Shown in pieces: positions 34,777 to 45,403 of a stretch of DNA of 64,000 nt. A program made the position numbers and the translations under genes. The notes beneath the pieces are model-generated. The model was not told the origin of the DNA, did no database searches, and saw only the letters and a list, made by a program, of their open reading frames with translations. Origin of the DNA: Pseudomonas delhiensis (GTDB lineage Bacteria > Pseudomonadota > Gammaproteobacteria > Pseudomonadales > Pseudomonadaceae); the NCBI RefSeq assembly GCF_900187975.1, contig NZ_FZPC01000020.1, positions 1 to 64,000 on the forward strand. The letters run 5' to 3'. Each line of letters begins with the position of its first letter. The first letter of the stretch is position 1.

Positions 34777-36972
34777 TCAGGCGGCCGCTTCCTGCTCGGC
34801 GCCGATTTCCTTCTTCAGCAGGTGCGCGGCCAGGCTGCGCAGCGGCGCCAGCTCGCGGCAGATCAGCGCCAGCTGGGTCTGCACCAGGCGCTGTGGGTCC
34901 TCCAGCTCTTCGGGCACCTGTTCCAGGCGCTTGGCCAGGTCTTCCTCGGCGTCGCTGTGGATGGCCACCGGGCGGCGCTGGGCGAGGCTGGCGGCGATGT
35001 CGTCGAGGCTGGCGGTGAGCTGCGCGGCCGCCTCGTCGATCAGCGCGTTGGCCGGCGACTCCGGCAGGCGGTCGCGGTGCGCGCCCAGGGCCGAGAGGTA
35101 GCTGAGCAGGGTGTGCGAGAGCACCAGGAAGCGGAAGCCCAGCTCGGCGTCCTTGCGGAAGTGGCCCGGCTCCAGAAGCATGTTCGACAGCGTGGTGGAG
35201 AGGGTGGCGTCGGCGTTGTGGGCGTTGCGCCGGGCGGTGCGGTAGGCCAGGTCGTCGCGCTTGCCGCTGGCGTACTGCTGCATGACCTCGCGCAGGTAGC
35301 GGGCGTTGCAGGCCAGGGTGCCGCCGACCAGGCTGTGCAGGCGCCGGCCCTGCCAGTCGGGGAGGATGAGGAACACCGCCAGGCCGGCGATGAAGGCCCC
35401 CAGCAGGGTGTCGAACAGGCGCGGCAGGATCAGCCCGTAGCCGTTGCCCACCTGGTTGAAGCACAGCAGCACCAGCAGGGTGATGGCCGCGGTGGCCAGG
35501 GTGTAGCGGGTGCTGCGGGTGGCGAAGAAGGCCACCCCGGCGACCACCGCCAGCAGCGACTGCACCAGCGGGCTGGGGAACAGGTCGATCAGCGCCCAGC
35601 CGGCCACCAGGCCGACCAGGGTGCCGAGGATCCGCTGCACCAGGCGGATGCGCGTGGCGCCGTAGTTGGGCTGGCAGACGAACACCGTGGTCAGCAGGAT
35701 CCAGTAGCCCTGGGTCGGGTGGATCAGGTGCAGCACCCCATAGCCGGCGGTCAGCGTCAGGCCCAGGCGCAGGGCGTGGCGGAACAGCAGCGAGGTGGGC
35801 GTGAGCTGCTGGCGGATGCGTTCGAAGGCGTCGCGCAGCGAGCGCGGCGAGCGGTCCAGCAGGGCGCTGTCCTGTTCCTCGGCGAGGGCGTCGGGGTTGC
35901 TCGCGCCGCTGAGCTTCTGGTCCAGGCTGGCGAGGTTGGCGGCCAGGGCGCCGAGCGAGCGCAGCAGCGAGCGCCAGGCCGGGTTGCCCTGCTGGCGCAG
36001 GTATTCCAGCGAGGCCTGCAGGTCGGCCAGGGCCTGCTCGCTGTCGTCGTAGTCGAAGCGCTGGCGCAGGCGAATGGCCCGCGACAGCGCCTGGCAGGCC
36101 TTGCCCTGCTGGTTGAGCAGGCGCTGGCAGCGGAACAGCACGTCGCTGTGGAAGAAGGCCTCGGCCAGGCGGTTGTAGGGGTAGTGCGAGGAGCTGGCGC
36201 GCTCGTGGACGTCCTGGGCGATGAAGTAGAGCTTCAGGTAGCGGCTCAGCTTGGGCCCCGGGCGGCCGTGGCTGAGGCGGCTGAGGATGGTCTCCTTGGC
36301 CTGGTTGAGGGTCACCACCAGGCGGCCGTTCTGCCGCGCCAGGGCCAGGCGCCGGCCCTCGACGTCGAGCTGGCGCAGCGGCTCGAACAGCGTCGACTTG
36401 ATCTTCAGGTACTCGCCCAGCTCGAAGTAGGCACGGGCCAGCACCTGCTGCACCGGCTGGTTGGCGAAGAGCGCGTTCCACAGCACCGAGAGCGCGCCGT
36501 ACCAGGCCGCGCCGGCCACCAGCAGCAGCGGCTCCTGCCACAGGTCGCCGGGGGCGCCGCCGCGCTGGTCGACGCCGATCATGGTGTAGATGGACAGGAT
36601 CAGCGTGGCCGAGGCGATGGCCGCATAGCGCTCGCCCAGCGCGCCCAGCAGCGTCATGCCGAAGGCCGACAGGGCCAGGCCGGCGACGAACAGCCAGGGG
36701 TAGGGGAACAGCAGCTCCACCGCCAGCGCGGCGATGAGGAAGCACACCAGGGTCACCAGTAGCGCCTGCAGGCGGCCCAGCCAGTGGTCGTCGGTCTCGG
36801 CCAGGGCGCTGGCTATGATGCCCAGGAACAGCGGGATCACCAGCTCGGTGCGGCCCAGCAGCAGGCAGGCGGCCATGGCGCCGGCCAGGGCGATGGTCAC
36901 CCGCAGGCTGTAGGCGAACTTGTCCAGCGCCCACAGGCGCCGCAGGGACTCGAACAACGGGGAGGAAAGCAT
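34777..36972 (-). CDS. YccS/FUSC-family inner membrane protein
   Basis: A 731-residue protein of the YccS/YhfK family, aromatic-acid-exporter (FUSC) type. There are two blocks of about five or six membrane segments each (about 22-150 and 395-520), each followed by a cytoplasmic helical region; the internal duplication is typical. The transported substrate is unknown. It is convergent with the solute-binding gene (7-bp gap) and its promoter lies in a repeat-rich gap next to dbpA. Confidence 0.9.
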   Translation of the reverse strand: MLSSPLFESLRRLWALDKFAYSLRVTIALAGAMAACLLLGRTELVIPLFLGIIASALAETDDHWLGRLQALLVTLVCFLIAALAVELLFPYPWLFVAGLALSAFGMTLLGALGERYAAIASATLILSIYTMIGVDQRGGAPGDLWQEPLLLVAGAAWYGALSVLWNALFANQPVQQVLARAYFELGEYLKIKSTLFEPLRQLDVEGRRLALARQNGRLVVTLNQAKETILSRLSHGRPGPKLSRYLKLYFIAQDVHERASSSHYPYNRLAEAFFHSDVLFRCQRLLNQQGKACQALSRAIRLRQRFDYDDSEQALADLQASLEYLRQQGNPAWRSLLRSLGALAANLASLDQKLSGASNPDALAEEQDSALLDRSPRSLRDAFERIRQQLTPTSLLFRHALRLGLTLTAGYGVLHLIHPTQGYWILLTTVFVCQPNYGATRIRLVQRILGTLVGLVAGWALIDLFPSPLVQSLLAVVAGVAFFATRSTRYTLATAAITLLVLLCFNQVGNGYGLILPRLFDTLLGAFIAGLAVFLILPDWQGRRLHSLVGGTLACNARYLREVMQQYASGKRDDLAYRTARRNAHNADATLSTTLSNMLLEPGHFRKDAELGFRFLVLSHTLLSYLSALGAHRDRLPESPANALIDEAAAQLTASLDDIAASLAQRRPVAIHSDAEEDLAKRLEQVPEELEDPQRLVQTQLALICRELAPLRSLAAHLLKKEIGAEQEAAA

Positions 36973-37045
36973 GCGCGTCGGGGACTTCCGAGTGTCTCTG
37001 CGCTGAGACTAGCGGATCGCCTGGCGCGCGGCTATCGGTCGGGCA

Positions 37046-37160
37046 CAGGGCGGGTAACCGTTCGCGGTTATCCGCCGCAAAGGTGACCAGGTCACGCGCC
37101 AGGGCCAGGGGGGCGGCCCTGGTTTCGGCGGATAACGCCGGAGGCGTTATGCGCCCTACG
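37046..37160. repeat. REP palindrome of the 147-bp-unit type
   Basis: GGGCGGGTAACCG..GGTTATCCGCC and GGCGGATAACGCC..GCGCCCTACG form the two halves of the element also found at 1-460, 13646 and 61331, here around an unrelated 50-bp centre. Confidence 0.9.
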
Positions 37161-37207
37161 TTCCTGCGTGTCTTCGAACGTGCAGGCGCGGATTCCGCCC
37201 CACCTCT

Positions 37208-37343
37208 GTAGGAGCGGGCCCTGCGCGCGATTCGCGGGCAGGGCCCGCTCCTACAAGGAATACGTCGTTACCGGCTGACTGCAGGATATCCGTTATGCAC
37301 CGTTGTGACCGGGAAGCTCCATTCGCGAGCAAGCTCGCTCCTC
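37208..37343. repeat. Two further REP elements before dbpA
   Basis: A 47-bp palindrome (GTAGGAGCGGGCCCTGCGCG / CGGGCAGGGCCCGCTCCTAC, 37208-37254) and half of a GCGAGCAAGCTCGCTCC element at 37322-37343. Together with 37046-37160 they fill most of the gap between the YccS-like gene and dbpA; no gene is visible there. Confidence 0.9.
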
Positions 37344-37359
37344 CGAAGAGCCCCTCGGC

Positions 37360-38736
37360 TCAGAGAATCCGCACCTTGAACGCGCGGCCCTTGATCCTGC
37401 CTTCCTGCAGGCGCTTGAGCGCCGCCTTGGCCTGGTCGCGCTGCACCGCCACGTAGGCCTGGAAGTCGAAGATGGCGATCTTGCCCACCGCGCTGCCGGG
37501 CAGGCCGGCCTCGCCGGTGAGGGCGCCGAGGATGTCGCCGGGGCGCAGCTTGTCCTTGCGTCCGCCGGCGATGTTCAGGGTGGTCATCGGCGGCAGCAGG
37601 GGCGCGGGGTTGGCGCGCAGGAAGTCGATGCGCTCCCAGTTCAGCGGGGCGCCCTGCAGGTCTTCGATGGCCTGGGCGCGGGAGGCCTCGGCCGGGGCCA
37701 CCAGGGACAGCGCCAGGCCCTTCTCGCCGGCGCGGCCGCTGCGGCCGATGCGGTGCACGTGGACCTGGGCGTCACGGCTCAGCTCGACGTTGATCACCGC
37801 CTCCAGGCCCTCGATGTCCAGGCCGCGGGCGGCCACGTCGGTGGCCACCAGCACGCTGCAGCTGCGGTTGGCGAACATTGCCAGCACCTGGTCGCGCTCG
37901 CGCTGTTCCAGGTCGCCGTGCAGGGCCAGGGCAGAAATCTTCTGCGCATCCAGCGCCTGCGCCAGCTCCACGCACTGCTGGCGGGTGTGGCAGAAGGCCA
38001 CGGCGGATTGCGGACGGAAGTGCTGCAGCAGGCGCACCACGGCGTCCATGCGCTGGCGTGGGTCGATTTCGTAGAAGTGCTGTTCGATCTGGCTGTCGTC
38101 GTGCAGCGCCTCCACTTCCACGCGCTCGGGCTGGCGCAGGAACTTCGCCGCCAGCTGCTCGATGCCGGCCGGGTAGGTGGCCGAGAACAGCAGGCTCTGC
38201 CGGCGCGCCGGGAGCTGGCCGATGATGTCGGCGATGCTGTCGTAGAAGCCCATGTCGAGCATGCGGTCGGCCTCGTCCAGCACCAGGGTGTTCAGCCCGT
38301 CGAGCACCAGGGTGCCGCGGCGCAGGTGCTCCTGCACCCGCCCCGGGGTGCCGACCACCACGTGGGCGCCGTGCTCCAGGGAGCCGATCTGCGGGCCGAA
38401 GGGCACGCCGCCGCAGAGGGTGAGCACCTTGACGTTGTCGGCGGCGCGGGCCAGGCGGCGGATTTCCTTGGCCACCTGGTCGGCCAGCTCGCGGGTCGGG
38501 CACAGCACCAGCGCCTGGCAGCCGAAGTAGCGCGGGTTCAGCGGGCTGAGCAGGCCGATGCCGAAGGCCGCGGTCTTGCCGCTGCCGGTCTTGGCCTGGG
38601 CGATCAGGTCGCGGCCCTTGAGGATGACCGGCAGGCTGGCGGCCTGGATCGGCGTCATCTCGGCGTAGCCGAGGGCCTCGAGGTTGGCGAGCAGGTCGGC
38701 GGAGAGGGGCAGGCTGGAGAAGGCGGTGGAGGTCAC
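37360..38736 (-). CDS. dbpA: ATP-dependent RNA helicase DbpA (GTG start)
   Basis: A 458-residue DEAD-box helicase of 50S subunit assembly that is stimulated by hairpin 92 of 23S rRNA. Motif I AKTGSGKT is at 48-55, DEAD at 154-157, SAT and HRIGRSGRAGE follow, and the C-terminal RNA-binding (RRM-like) domain specific to DbpA is present (GDILGALTGEAGLPGSAVGKIAIFDFQ). The first codon consistent with the family (TSTAFSSLPLS) is GTG at 38736; no strong ribosome binding site precedes it, so initiation may be weak. Confidence 0.94.
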   Translation of the reverse strand: MTSTAFSSLPLSADLLANLEALGYAEMTPIQAASLPVILKGRDLIAQAKTGSGKTAAFGIGLLSPLNPRYFGCQALVLCPTRELADQVAKEIRRLARAADNVKVLTLCGGVPFGPQIGSLEHGAHVVVGTPGRVQEHLRRGTLVLDGLNTLVLDEADRMLDMGFYDSIADIIGQLPARRQSLLFSATYPAGIEQLAAKFLRQPERVEVEALHDDSQIEQHFYEIDPRQRMDAVVRLLQHFRPQSAVAFCHTRQQCVELAQALDAQKISALALHGDLEQRERDQVLAMFANRSCSVLVATDVAARGLDIEGLEAVINVELSRDAQVHVHRIGRSGRAGEKGLALSLVAPAEASRAQAIEDLQGAPLNWERIDFLRANPAPLLPPMTTLNIAGGRKDKLRPGDILGALTGEAGLPGSAVGKIAIFDFQAYVAVQRDQAKAALKRLQEGRIKGRAFKVRIL

Positions 38737-39071
38737 GAAGGAAAAACCCGACAGGCGTGTGGGCGCGCAGTGTAGCAGGCGAGGCGCCGCGGGGCCCTGT
38801 AGAAACTGCCAGAACCCGCGAAATCACTGGCTTGGGTCACCACTCGCCTGAAACGGACGGGCGGTTGGATAGTGGATTTTTATACAGATTCGCTTTCCGC
38901 AGATTTTTGTCGTAGAGTGCCTCCACTGTGTTTGCATGGGTCGCCGTCGATCGTGACCTGATGCGGTCGGTTATTCCACCCCGTCCTGCTCGACTCCTTG
39001 TAACTCCTTGCAACTCAGTTCCTGCCACTCTTTTGTGGCTATTTCTACATCTACGTTCCAAGGAGAACACC
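38737..39071. other. Divergent dbpA / cold-shock gene intergenic region
   Basis: This 335-bp gap holds no gene I can support. The half nearer the cold-shock gene is clearly more AT-rich than its surroundings (for example GGATTTTTATACAGATTCG at about 38873) and probably contains the cold-shock promoter and a long 5' leader, usual for this family. I cannot place a convincing -35/-10 pair. Confidence 0.5.
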
Positions 39072-39284
39072 ATGTCGAATCGTCAGAACGGCACCGTCAA
39101 ATGGTTCAACGAGACCAAAGGCTACGGCTTCATCACCCCTGAGAGCGGCCCGGACGTCTTCGTTCACTTCCGCGCCATCGAAGGCCACGGCTTCAAGACC
39201 CTGGCCGAAGGCCAGAAGGTCAGCTTCGAAGTCGTGCAAGGCCAGAAAGGCATGCAGGCCGAGCGCGTTCAGGTAATCAACTAA
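39072..39284 (+). CDS. Cold-shock domain protein
   Basis: A 70-residue single-stranded nucleic-acid chaperone of the CspA class. RNP1 is KGYGFITPE (16-24) and RNP2 is VFVHF (29-33). The start is fixed by AAGGAGAACACC. A perfect intrinsic terminator follows. Its partner in synteny is dbpA, as PA0455-PA0456 in P. aeruginosa. Cold inducibility is not certain, since pseudomonads carry several constitutive members. Confidence 0.95.
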   Translation: MSNRQNGTVKWFNETKGYGFITPESGPDVFVHFRAIEGHGFKTLAEGQKVSFEVVQGQKGMQAERVQVIN

Positions 39285-39304
39285 GATTCCCTGGCGTCGC
39301 CGAA

Positions 39305-39335
39305 AACCCCGGATGGAAACATCCGGGGTTTTTTG
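39305..39335 (+). terminator. Intrinsic terminator after the cold-shock gene
   Basis: AACCCCGGAT and ATCCGGGGTT form a perfect 10-bp stem with a GGAAAC loop, followed by TTTTG; the A/T-rich base of the stem makes it work in either direction. Confidence 0.93.
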
Positions 39336-39395
39336 TTGCCTGATTGGCATAACCGATCTGTACTGCCATTGCCCCACGATTCCGGAGCCCGATCC

Positions 39396-39890
39396 ATGAA
39401 GCTGCGCCTCGCCGGCCTGTTGCTGGCCTTCTCCTGCCCCTCGCTGCTCGCCGCGCAGCCGGCCACCTGGGGCTGGGTCGAGCAGGCCAGGCTGATGCCG
39501 GAGAACGTGCTGCTCAAGGTGCGCCTGGACACCGGCGTGCAGACCTCGGTGATGGACGCGCGCAACCTGGTGCGGATCAGGAAGAACGAGCAGCGCTGGG
39601 TGCAGTACGACATCCTGGTCAAGGACGTGGCGAGCGGCCAGGTGCAGCGCCTGCCCTTCGAGCGACCCATCGAGCGCACCCTCAAGGTCCGCGGCGCCAA
39701 CGGCATCGAGCATCGCCCGGTGGTGAGCATGGACCTGTGCCTGGGCGACAAGGTCTACCGCGAGCAGTTCGCCCTCACCGACCGCGAGGGCAGCGACTAC
39801 CCGGTGCTGCTGGGCCGGCGCAGCCTGGAGCACCTGGGCGCGGTGGACGTGTCGAAGACGCTGACCACGCCGCCCACCTGCAAGCCCTGA
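39396..39890 (+). CDS. Secreted retropepsin-like (ATP-dependent Zn protease family) protein
   Basis: A 164-residue exported protein of the family named RimK-associated / ATP-dependent Zn protease (PF05618), which is structurally retropepsin-like. A signal peptide ends near AAQPA. The catalytic-type triad DTG is at 45-47 in KVRLDTGVQTSVMDARN, and the second conserved block is CLGDKVYREQFALTDREGSDYPVLLGRRSL. A paralogue with the same layout lies at 45404. The enzymatic activity of this family is not well established. The ATG at 39396 is chosen because it starts the signal peptide. Confidence 0.82.
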   Translation: MKLRLAGLLLAFSCPSLLAAQPATWGWVEQARLMPENVLLKVRLDTGVQTSVMDARNLVRIRKNEQRWVQYDILVKDVASGQVQRLPFERPIERTLKVRGANGIEHRPVVSMDLCLGDKVYREQFALTDREGSDYPVLLGRRSLEHLGAVDVSKTLTTPPTCKP

Positions 39891-39891
39891 T

Positions 39892-41325
39892 TCAATGCCC
39901 GTCGTCGGGCTCCAGGCGCCGCGGCGCCTGGGCCGAGCGGCCGTCGTCGCGGGCCAGCTGGAAGAAGATCGCCGCCGCCGCCATCGACATCAGCCCCACG
40001 CTCAGGTAGGTCGCGTGGAAGGCGCCGAGCACGTCGCCGGCGTTGATCTCGACATCGCTCTTGAAGCCGCCCAGCAGCGCGGCCGCGCAGGCCACGCCGA
40101 GGCCGATGGACAGTTGCATCACCACCGACAGCAGGCTGTTGCCGGCGCTGGCGTTGTCGTCGCGCAGGTCGATCAGCGTCAGGGTGTTCATCGCCGTGAA
40201 CTGCAGCGAGTTGACCCCGCCGAGCAGCCCCAGGTGGATCAGCAGCCAGGGGTACGGGGTGTCCTGGTCGATCAGCCCCAGGCCTGCGATCAGTGCGCCC
40301 AGCAGCAGGGTGTTGCCGACCAGCAGGCGGCGGTAGCCGAACAGGTCGAGGATGCCCTTGGCCAGCGGCTTGACGACCATGGCCATGGCGGCCAGCGGGA
40401 TCATGGTCATGCCCGCCTTGGCCGGCGCGAAGCCCAGGCCGACCTGTAGCAGCAGCGGCGTGAGAAACGGCAGCGAGCCGCTGCCCAGGCGGGCGAACAG
40501 GTTGCCCAGCACGCCCACGGCGAAGGTGCGCGTCTTGAACAGGCTGGGCGGGAACAGCGGCGCCTCGACGTTCAGGGCGCGCAGCCAGTAGGCGGCGAGC
40601 AGCACCAGGCCGCCGATCAGCAGCATCACCACCCGCACGTGGGGCATGTGCAGTTCGCCCAGGCCTTCCAGGGCGATGGTGATCAGCACCATGGCGCCGC
40701 CGAAGAGCAGGAAGCCGGGGCCGTCGAAGCGGCTGAGCGCGGCGCCGCGCAGGTCGGGCATGAGGCGGATGGCGAAGACGATGCCCAGCAGCCCGACCGG
40801 GATGTTGATGAGGAAGATCCAGTGCCAGCTGGCGTACTCCACCAGCCAGCCGCCCAGGGTCGGGCCGGTCAGCGGGCCGAGCAGGCCGGGGATGGTGACG
40901 AAGCTGAGCACCCGCACCAGGTCGCTGCGCGGGTACACGCGCAGGATCACCAGGCGCCCCACCGGCATCATCAGCGCGCCGCCCAGGCCCTGCACCACGC
41001 GGGCGATGACCAGCACCCCGAGGCTTGGCGAGAGCGCGCAGAACAGCGAGCCCAAGCTGAACAGGAAGATGGCGAAGATGAACACCCGGCGCGTGCCGAA
41101 GCGGTCGGCGATCCAGCCGGAGGCGGGGATCAGCAGGGCCACGGTGAGCAGGTAGGCGATGACCACCCCCTGCATGCGCAGCGGGTCCTCGTCCAGCGAG
41201 CGGGCCATGCTCGGCAGCGCGGTGTTGAGGATGGTGCCGTCCAGCGCCTGCATGAAGAAGGCGACGGCCACCAGCCAGGGGAGGATGCGGGCGATGCGCG
41301 GGGTGAGGATGAAGGGCTCGCTCAT
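39892..41325 (-). CDS. MFS multidrug transporter, DHA2 (EmrB/QacA) type
   Basis: A 477-residue proton-coupled exporter. Fourteen-helix-type architecture begins at LPWLVAVAFFMQALDGTILNTALP, with the DHA2 motif D1 there and motif A (GWIADRFGTRRVF) in the first loop; motif C-like GPTLGGWLVEYASWHWIFLINIP is also present. No periplasmic adaptor gene is adjacent, so it may act alone. The ATG at 41325 starts the conserved N-terminus; upstream in-frame codons to 41571 encode low-complexity sequence. It converges with the retropepsin-like gene, 1 bp apart. Confidence 0.92.
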   Translation of the reverse strand: MSEPFILTPRIARILPWLVAVAFFMQALDGTILNTALPSMARSLDEDPLRMQGVVIAYLLTVALLIPASGWIADRFGTRRVFIFAIFLFSLGSLFCALSPSLGVLVIARVVQGLGGALMMPVGRLVILRVYPRSDLVRVLSFVTIPGLLGPLTGPTLGGWLVEYASWHWIFLINIPVGLLGIVFAIRLMPDLRGAALSRFDGPGFLLFGGAMVLITIALEGLGELHMPHVRVVMLLIGGLVLLAAYWLRALNVEAPLFPPSLFKTRTFAVGVLGNLFARLGSGSLPFLTPLLLQVGLGFAPAKAGMTMIPLAAMAMVVKPLAKGILDLFGYRRLLVGNTLLLGALIAGLGLIDQDTPYPWLLIHLGLLGGVNSLQFTAMNTLTLIDLRDDNASAGNSLLSVVMQLSIGLGVACAAALLGGFKSDVEINAGDVLGAFHATYLSVGLMSMAAAAIFFQLARDDGRSAQAPRRLEPDDGH

Positions 41326-41588
41326 GATGGGTCCTTGTTCGGCTCCCGCAAGCATAGGCGGGGAGGACCGTGCTGCGCGAGGGGCGCGCCAGAGCCTTTG
41401 CGCTGTTCGGCCTCGCTGGCGCGGCGGTGGCCCTGTGCTAGACCTGAGGGGGCTTTCGCGGCGCCCCGCGGGCATGCCGGAAGGGGCGCAAGATTGCGCC
41501 GCGGTGGCGGAACAATGGCACCCGGCGCCAGTCCAACCAGCGTGCGGCGCACCTTCGGCACCGCACGCCACTGCATCAGGAGATGTCG

Positions 41589-42134
41589 ATGACCGTCAGA
41601 TTCCGTGTCACCTGCGCCGCCGCGGCGCTGCTCGCCGCCAGTTCCGCCTTCGCCTTCAACCTTGGCGACGCCGCCAAGGCGGTGTCCGGCGTGGCCGAGG
41701 GCGGCAACCCGGGCCAGGTGGCTTCCACCCCGCAGACCAGCGGCCTGCTCGGCGCCCTCACCGGGCAGCTGGGCGTCAGCGACGAACAGGCCATCGGCGG
41801 CACCGGCGCGCTGCTCGGCCTGGCCAAGAACAAGCTCAGCGGCGGCGACTATTCGCAGCTGGTCCAGAGCGTGCCGGGGCTGGACAAGCTCAGCGGCGCC
41901 AATGCCCTGGGCGGCCTCGGCGGGACCCTGGGCAACCTCGGCGGCACCGGCGCCAAGGGCCTGCTGGGCAACGTCAACAGCATGGGCGACGTGAACAGCG
42001 CCTTCAGCACCCTGGGCATGGACCAGGGCATGACCGGCAAGTTCGCCGGCGTGCTGCTGGACTACTTCGGCAAGCAGGGCGTGAGCAGCGACCTGCTGGG
42101 CAGCCTGGGTAGCCTGTGGGGCGTGGGCGGCTGA
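41589..42134 (+). CDS. DUF2780 (VcgC/VcgE-like) secreted protein, copy 1
   Basis: A 181-residue exported protein with a signal peptide ending AFAF. It is rich in Gly, Leu and Ser, with the family block TGQLGVSDEQAIGGTGALLGLAKNKLSGGDYSQL and the distal FSTLGMDQGMTGKFAGVLLDYFGKQG. Function is unknown. The ATG at 41589 has CAGGAG at proper spacing; the ATG at 41583 is too close to it. A paralogue follows at 42518 after a repeat cluster. Confidence 0.85.
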   Translation: MTVRFRVTCAAAALLAASSAFAFNLGDAAKAVSGVAEGGNPGQVASTPQTSGLLGALTGQLGVSDEQAIGGTGALLGLAKNKLSGGDYSQLVQSVPGLDKLSGANALGGLGGTLGNLGGTGAKGLLGNVNSMGDVNSAFSTLGMDQGMTGKFAGVLLDYFGKQGVSSDLLGSLGSLWGVGG

Positions 42135-42151
42135 GCGCCGCGACGTTTACT

Positions 42152-42418
42152 GTAGGAGCGCGCCCTGCGCGCGAATCGCGGGCAGGGCCCGCTCCTACCC
42201 TGCCGGCGGGCACTGCTTCTCGTAGGAGCGAGCTTGCTCGCGAACAAACACGGTGCCATGCGGTTCGCGAGCAAGCTCGCTCCTACAAAGAGCATCTCGG
42301 CGCGGGCCACAAGACAGTTGCTCCTACAGGGGGAGAGGGCTTCTCGTAGGGTGGGTTGAGCTTGCGAAACCCATGCGGTCATGGCGATGGGCATCGCTTC
42401 GCTCAACGCCATCCTACG
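42152..42418. repeat. Three different REP families in tandem
   Basis: From left to right: GTAGGAGCGCGCCCTGCGCG palindrome (42152-42198), the GTAGGAGCGAGCTTGCTCGC pair (42222-42286), and the GGTTGAGC..ATCGCTTCGCTCAACGCC inverted element (42345-42418). They separate the two DUF2780 paralogues; no gene lies in the 42135-42517 gap. Confidence 0.92.
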
Positions 42419-42517
42419 GTTCAACCTGACGGAGTGTCCGGAACGAAGGGCACGGCTGCCAGTCAAATCCGCTGACCGCCCATGCCGAGGCGGGACCTGT
42501 CTGCCGCGGAGCCCCCG

Positions 42518-43060
42518 ATGATCGCCCGAGCCCTTCCCATCCTCGCCGCCTGCGCCTGGCTGGTGGCCTTCCCGGCCGCCGCCGAGACCTTCGAGGAAAT
42601 CCCCGGCGCCGAGTCCGGCGCCGCGGCAACGGCCGCCAACGGCCTGGTGGAAACCCTCGGCCAGCGGCTGAACATCAGCGACGAGCAGGCCATCGGTGGC
42701 GCCGGCGCGCTGATCGGCCTGGCCATGAACCGCCTCGACGACAGCCAGGGCTCGCAACTGCAGAAGAGCCTGCCGGGCCTGGACCAGCTGTCCTCGGGCA
42801 CCCTTGGCGGCGGCATCGGCGCCCTGCTGGGCGGCGCCGGGCAGTTGCTCGGCGGCATCCAGAACCTGCAGGACGTCGACCAGGTGTTCAACGTGCTGGG
42901 CATGAGCGAGGGCATGGTCGATCAGTTCGCTACGGTGATGCTCGACTACCTGGTCAAGCAGGGGCTGAACAGCCAGTTGCTGGGCACCCTCGGCAAGCTC
43001 TGGGAAGGCGCCCCGCTGCCTGCCACCCCGGCCACCAGCGTGGCCGGCAAAGCGATCTAG
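42518..43060 (+). CDS. DUF2780 (VcgC/VcgE-like) secreted protein, copy 2
   Basis: A 180-residue exported paralogue of the gene at 41589. The signal peptide ends AAAET. The conserved block here is LNISDEQAIGGAGALIGLAMNRL, followed by LPGLDQLSSG, and VFNVLGMSEGMVDQFATVMLDYLVKQGLNSQLLG near the end. The ATG at 42518 follows GCGGAGCC. Its stop abuts the convergent acyltransferase stop by 1 bp. Copy 1 is the more glycine-rich; the two have diverged strongly except in these blocks. Confidence 0.84.
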   Translation: MIARALPILAACAWLVAFPAAAETFEEIPGAESGAAATAANGLVETLGQRLNISDEQAIGGAGALIGLAMNRLDDSQGSQLQKSLPGLDQLSSGTLGGGIGALLGGAGQLLGGIQNLQDVDQVFNVLGMSEGMVDQFATVMLDYLVKQGLNSQLLGTLGKLWEGAPLPATPATSVAGKAI

Positions 43061-43061
43061 C

Positions 43062-43949
43062 TCAGAACTCGGCGCGCAGCGCGTCGATGCGCGCGTCCTT
43101 CTCTTCCCACAGGCGCGACACCCAGGCCTGCACGTACTGGCGGAATTCCGCGTCGTTCTCGTAGTCGCCCTGCCACAGCGCGGGGTCGATCCCGCGGGTG
43201 CGGATGTCGACGATCACCCGCGGCACCTTGCCGCTGAGCAGGTCCCAGAAGCCCGGCTTGGGGCCCTTGGGGTAGACCACGGTGACGTCGAGCATGGCGT
43301 CCAGCTGCTCGCCCAGGGCGGCCAGTACGAAGGCCACGCCGCCGGCCTTGGGCTTGAGCAGGTTCTGGTACGGCGACTGCTGCCGGGCCTGCTTGGCCGG
43401 GGTGAAGCGGGTGCCTTCCAGGTAGTTCACCACGGTCACCGGCATGCCCTTGAACTTCTCGCAGGCGGCGCGGGTGATCTCCAAGTCCTTGCCCTTCAGG
43501 TGCGGGTTCTTCTCCAGGAAGGCCTTGGAGTAGCGCTTCATGAAGGGGTAGTCCAGGGCCCAGAAGGCCAGGCCGAGGAAGGGCACCCAGATCAGTTCCT
43601 TCTTCAGGAAGAACTTGAAGTAGGGCGTCTTGCGGTTGAAGGCCTGGACCAGGGCGGGGATGTCGACCCAGGACTGGTGGTTGCTCACCACCAGGTAGGA
43701 GGTGTCGCGGCGCAGCTGGTCGCCGCCGCGGATGTCCCAGGCGGTGGGCGTCATCAGGGCGAAGATGGCCTTGTCGATCTCCGCCCAGGTCTCGGCGATC
43801 CACATCACGCCGTTGGAGCAGGCGTCCTTGAGCGCCTTGCCCGGCAGCACCAGCTTGAGCAGGGCGATCAGCAGCATCGGGCCGATCAGGATCAGGGTGT
43901 TGAGCAGCAGCAGGAGGGTGGTGACTATGCCGGTCAGCGTGGCCCACAT
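43062..43949 (-). CDS. YihG-type lysophospholipid acyltransferase
   Basis: A 295-residue inner-membrane acyltransferase of the PlsC superfamily. Two N-terminal hydrophobic segments (TGIVTTLLLLLNTLILIGPMLLIALLKL) precede the catalytic NHQSWVD (HX4D motif) and the acyl-acceptor block LEGTRFTPAK. The C-terminal DIRTRGIDPALWQGDYENDAEFR is typical of the YihG subfamily, which adjusts acyl composition of phospholipids. The ATG at 43949 gives the family N-terminus (MWATLTGI). Confidence 0.9.
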   Translation of the reverse strand: MWATLTGIVTTLLLLLNTLILIGPMLLIALLKLVLPGKALKDACSNGVMWIAETWAEIDKAIFALMTPTAWDIRGGDQLRRDTSYLVVSNHQSWVDIPALVQAFNRKTPYFKFFLKKELIWVPFLGLAFWALDYPFMKRYSKAFLEKNPHLKGKDLEITRAACEKFKGMPVTVVNYLEGTRFTPAKQARQQSPYQNLLKPKAGGVAFVLAALGEQLDAMLDVTVVYPKGPKPGFWDLLSGKVPRVIVDIRTRGIDPALWQGDYENDAEFRQYVQAWVSRLWEEKDARIDALRAEF

Positions 43950-44079
43950 GGCGGTGCGATTCCTTGTTCCGGTTGGCGCGGCCATGATACGCAGGCGGCG
44001 CGGCCAGCCCAAGCCACCCCCTCCCGCGACGTGCGCCGGCGCACTATGCTCAGGGGAACTGCCCCGACGACTGCCTGCC

Positions 44080-45327
<1,248 letters not shown>

Positions 45328-45403
45328 CGGCGGCCGCTGGCGAACCCCGGGCCGGCGTGGTAGTCCTATGCGCCATGCATCCCGAACTGCCCTGGAGATT
45401 CCC

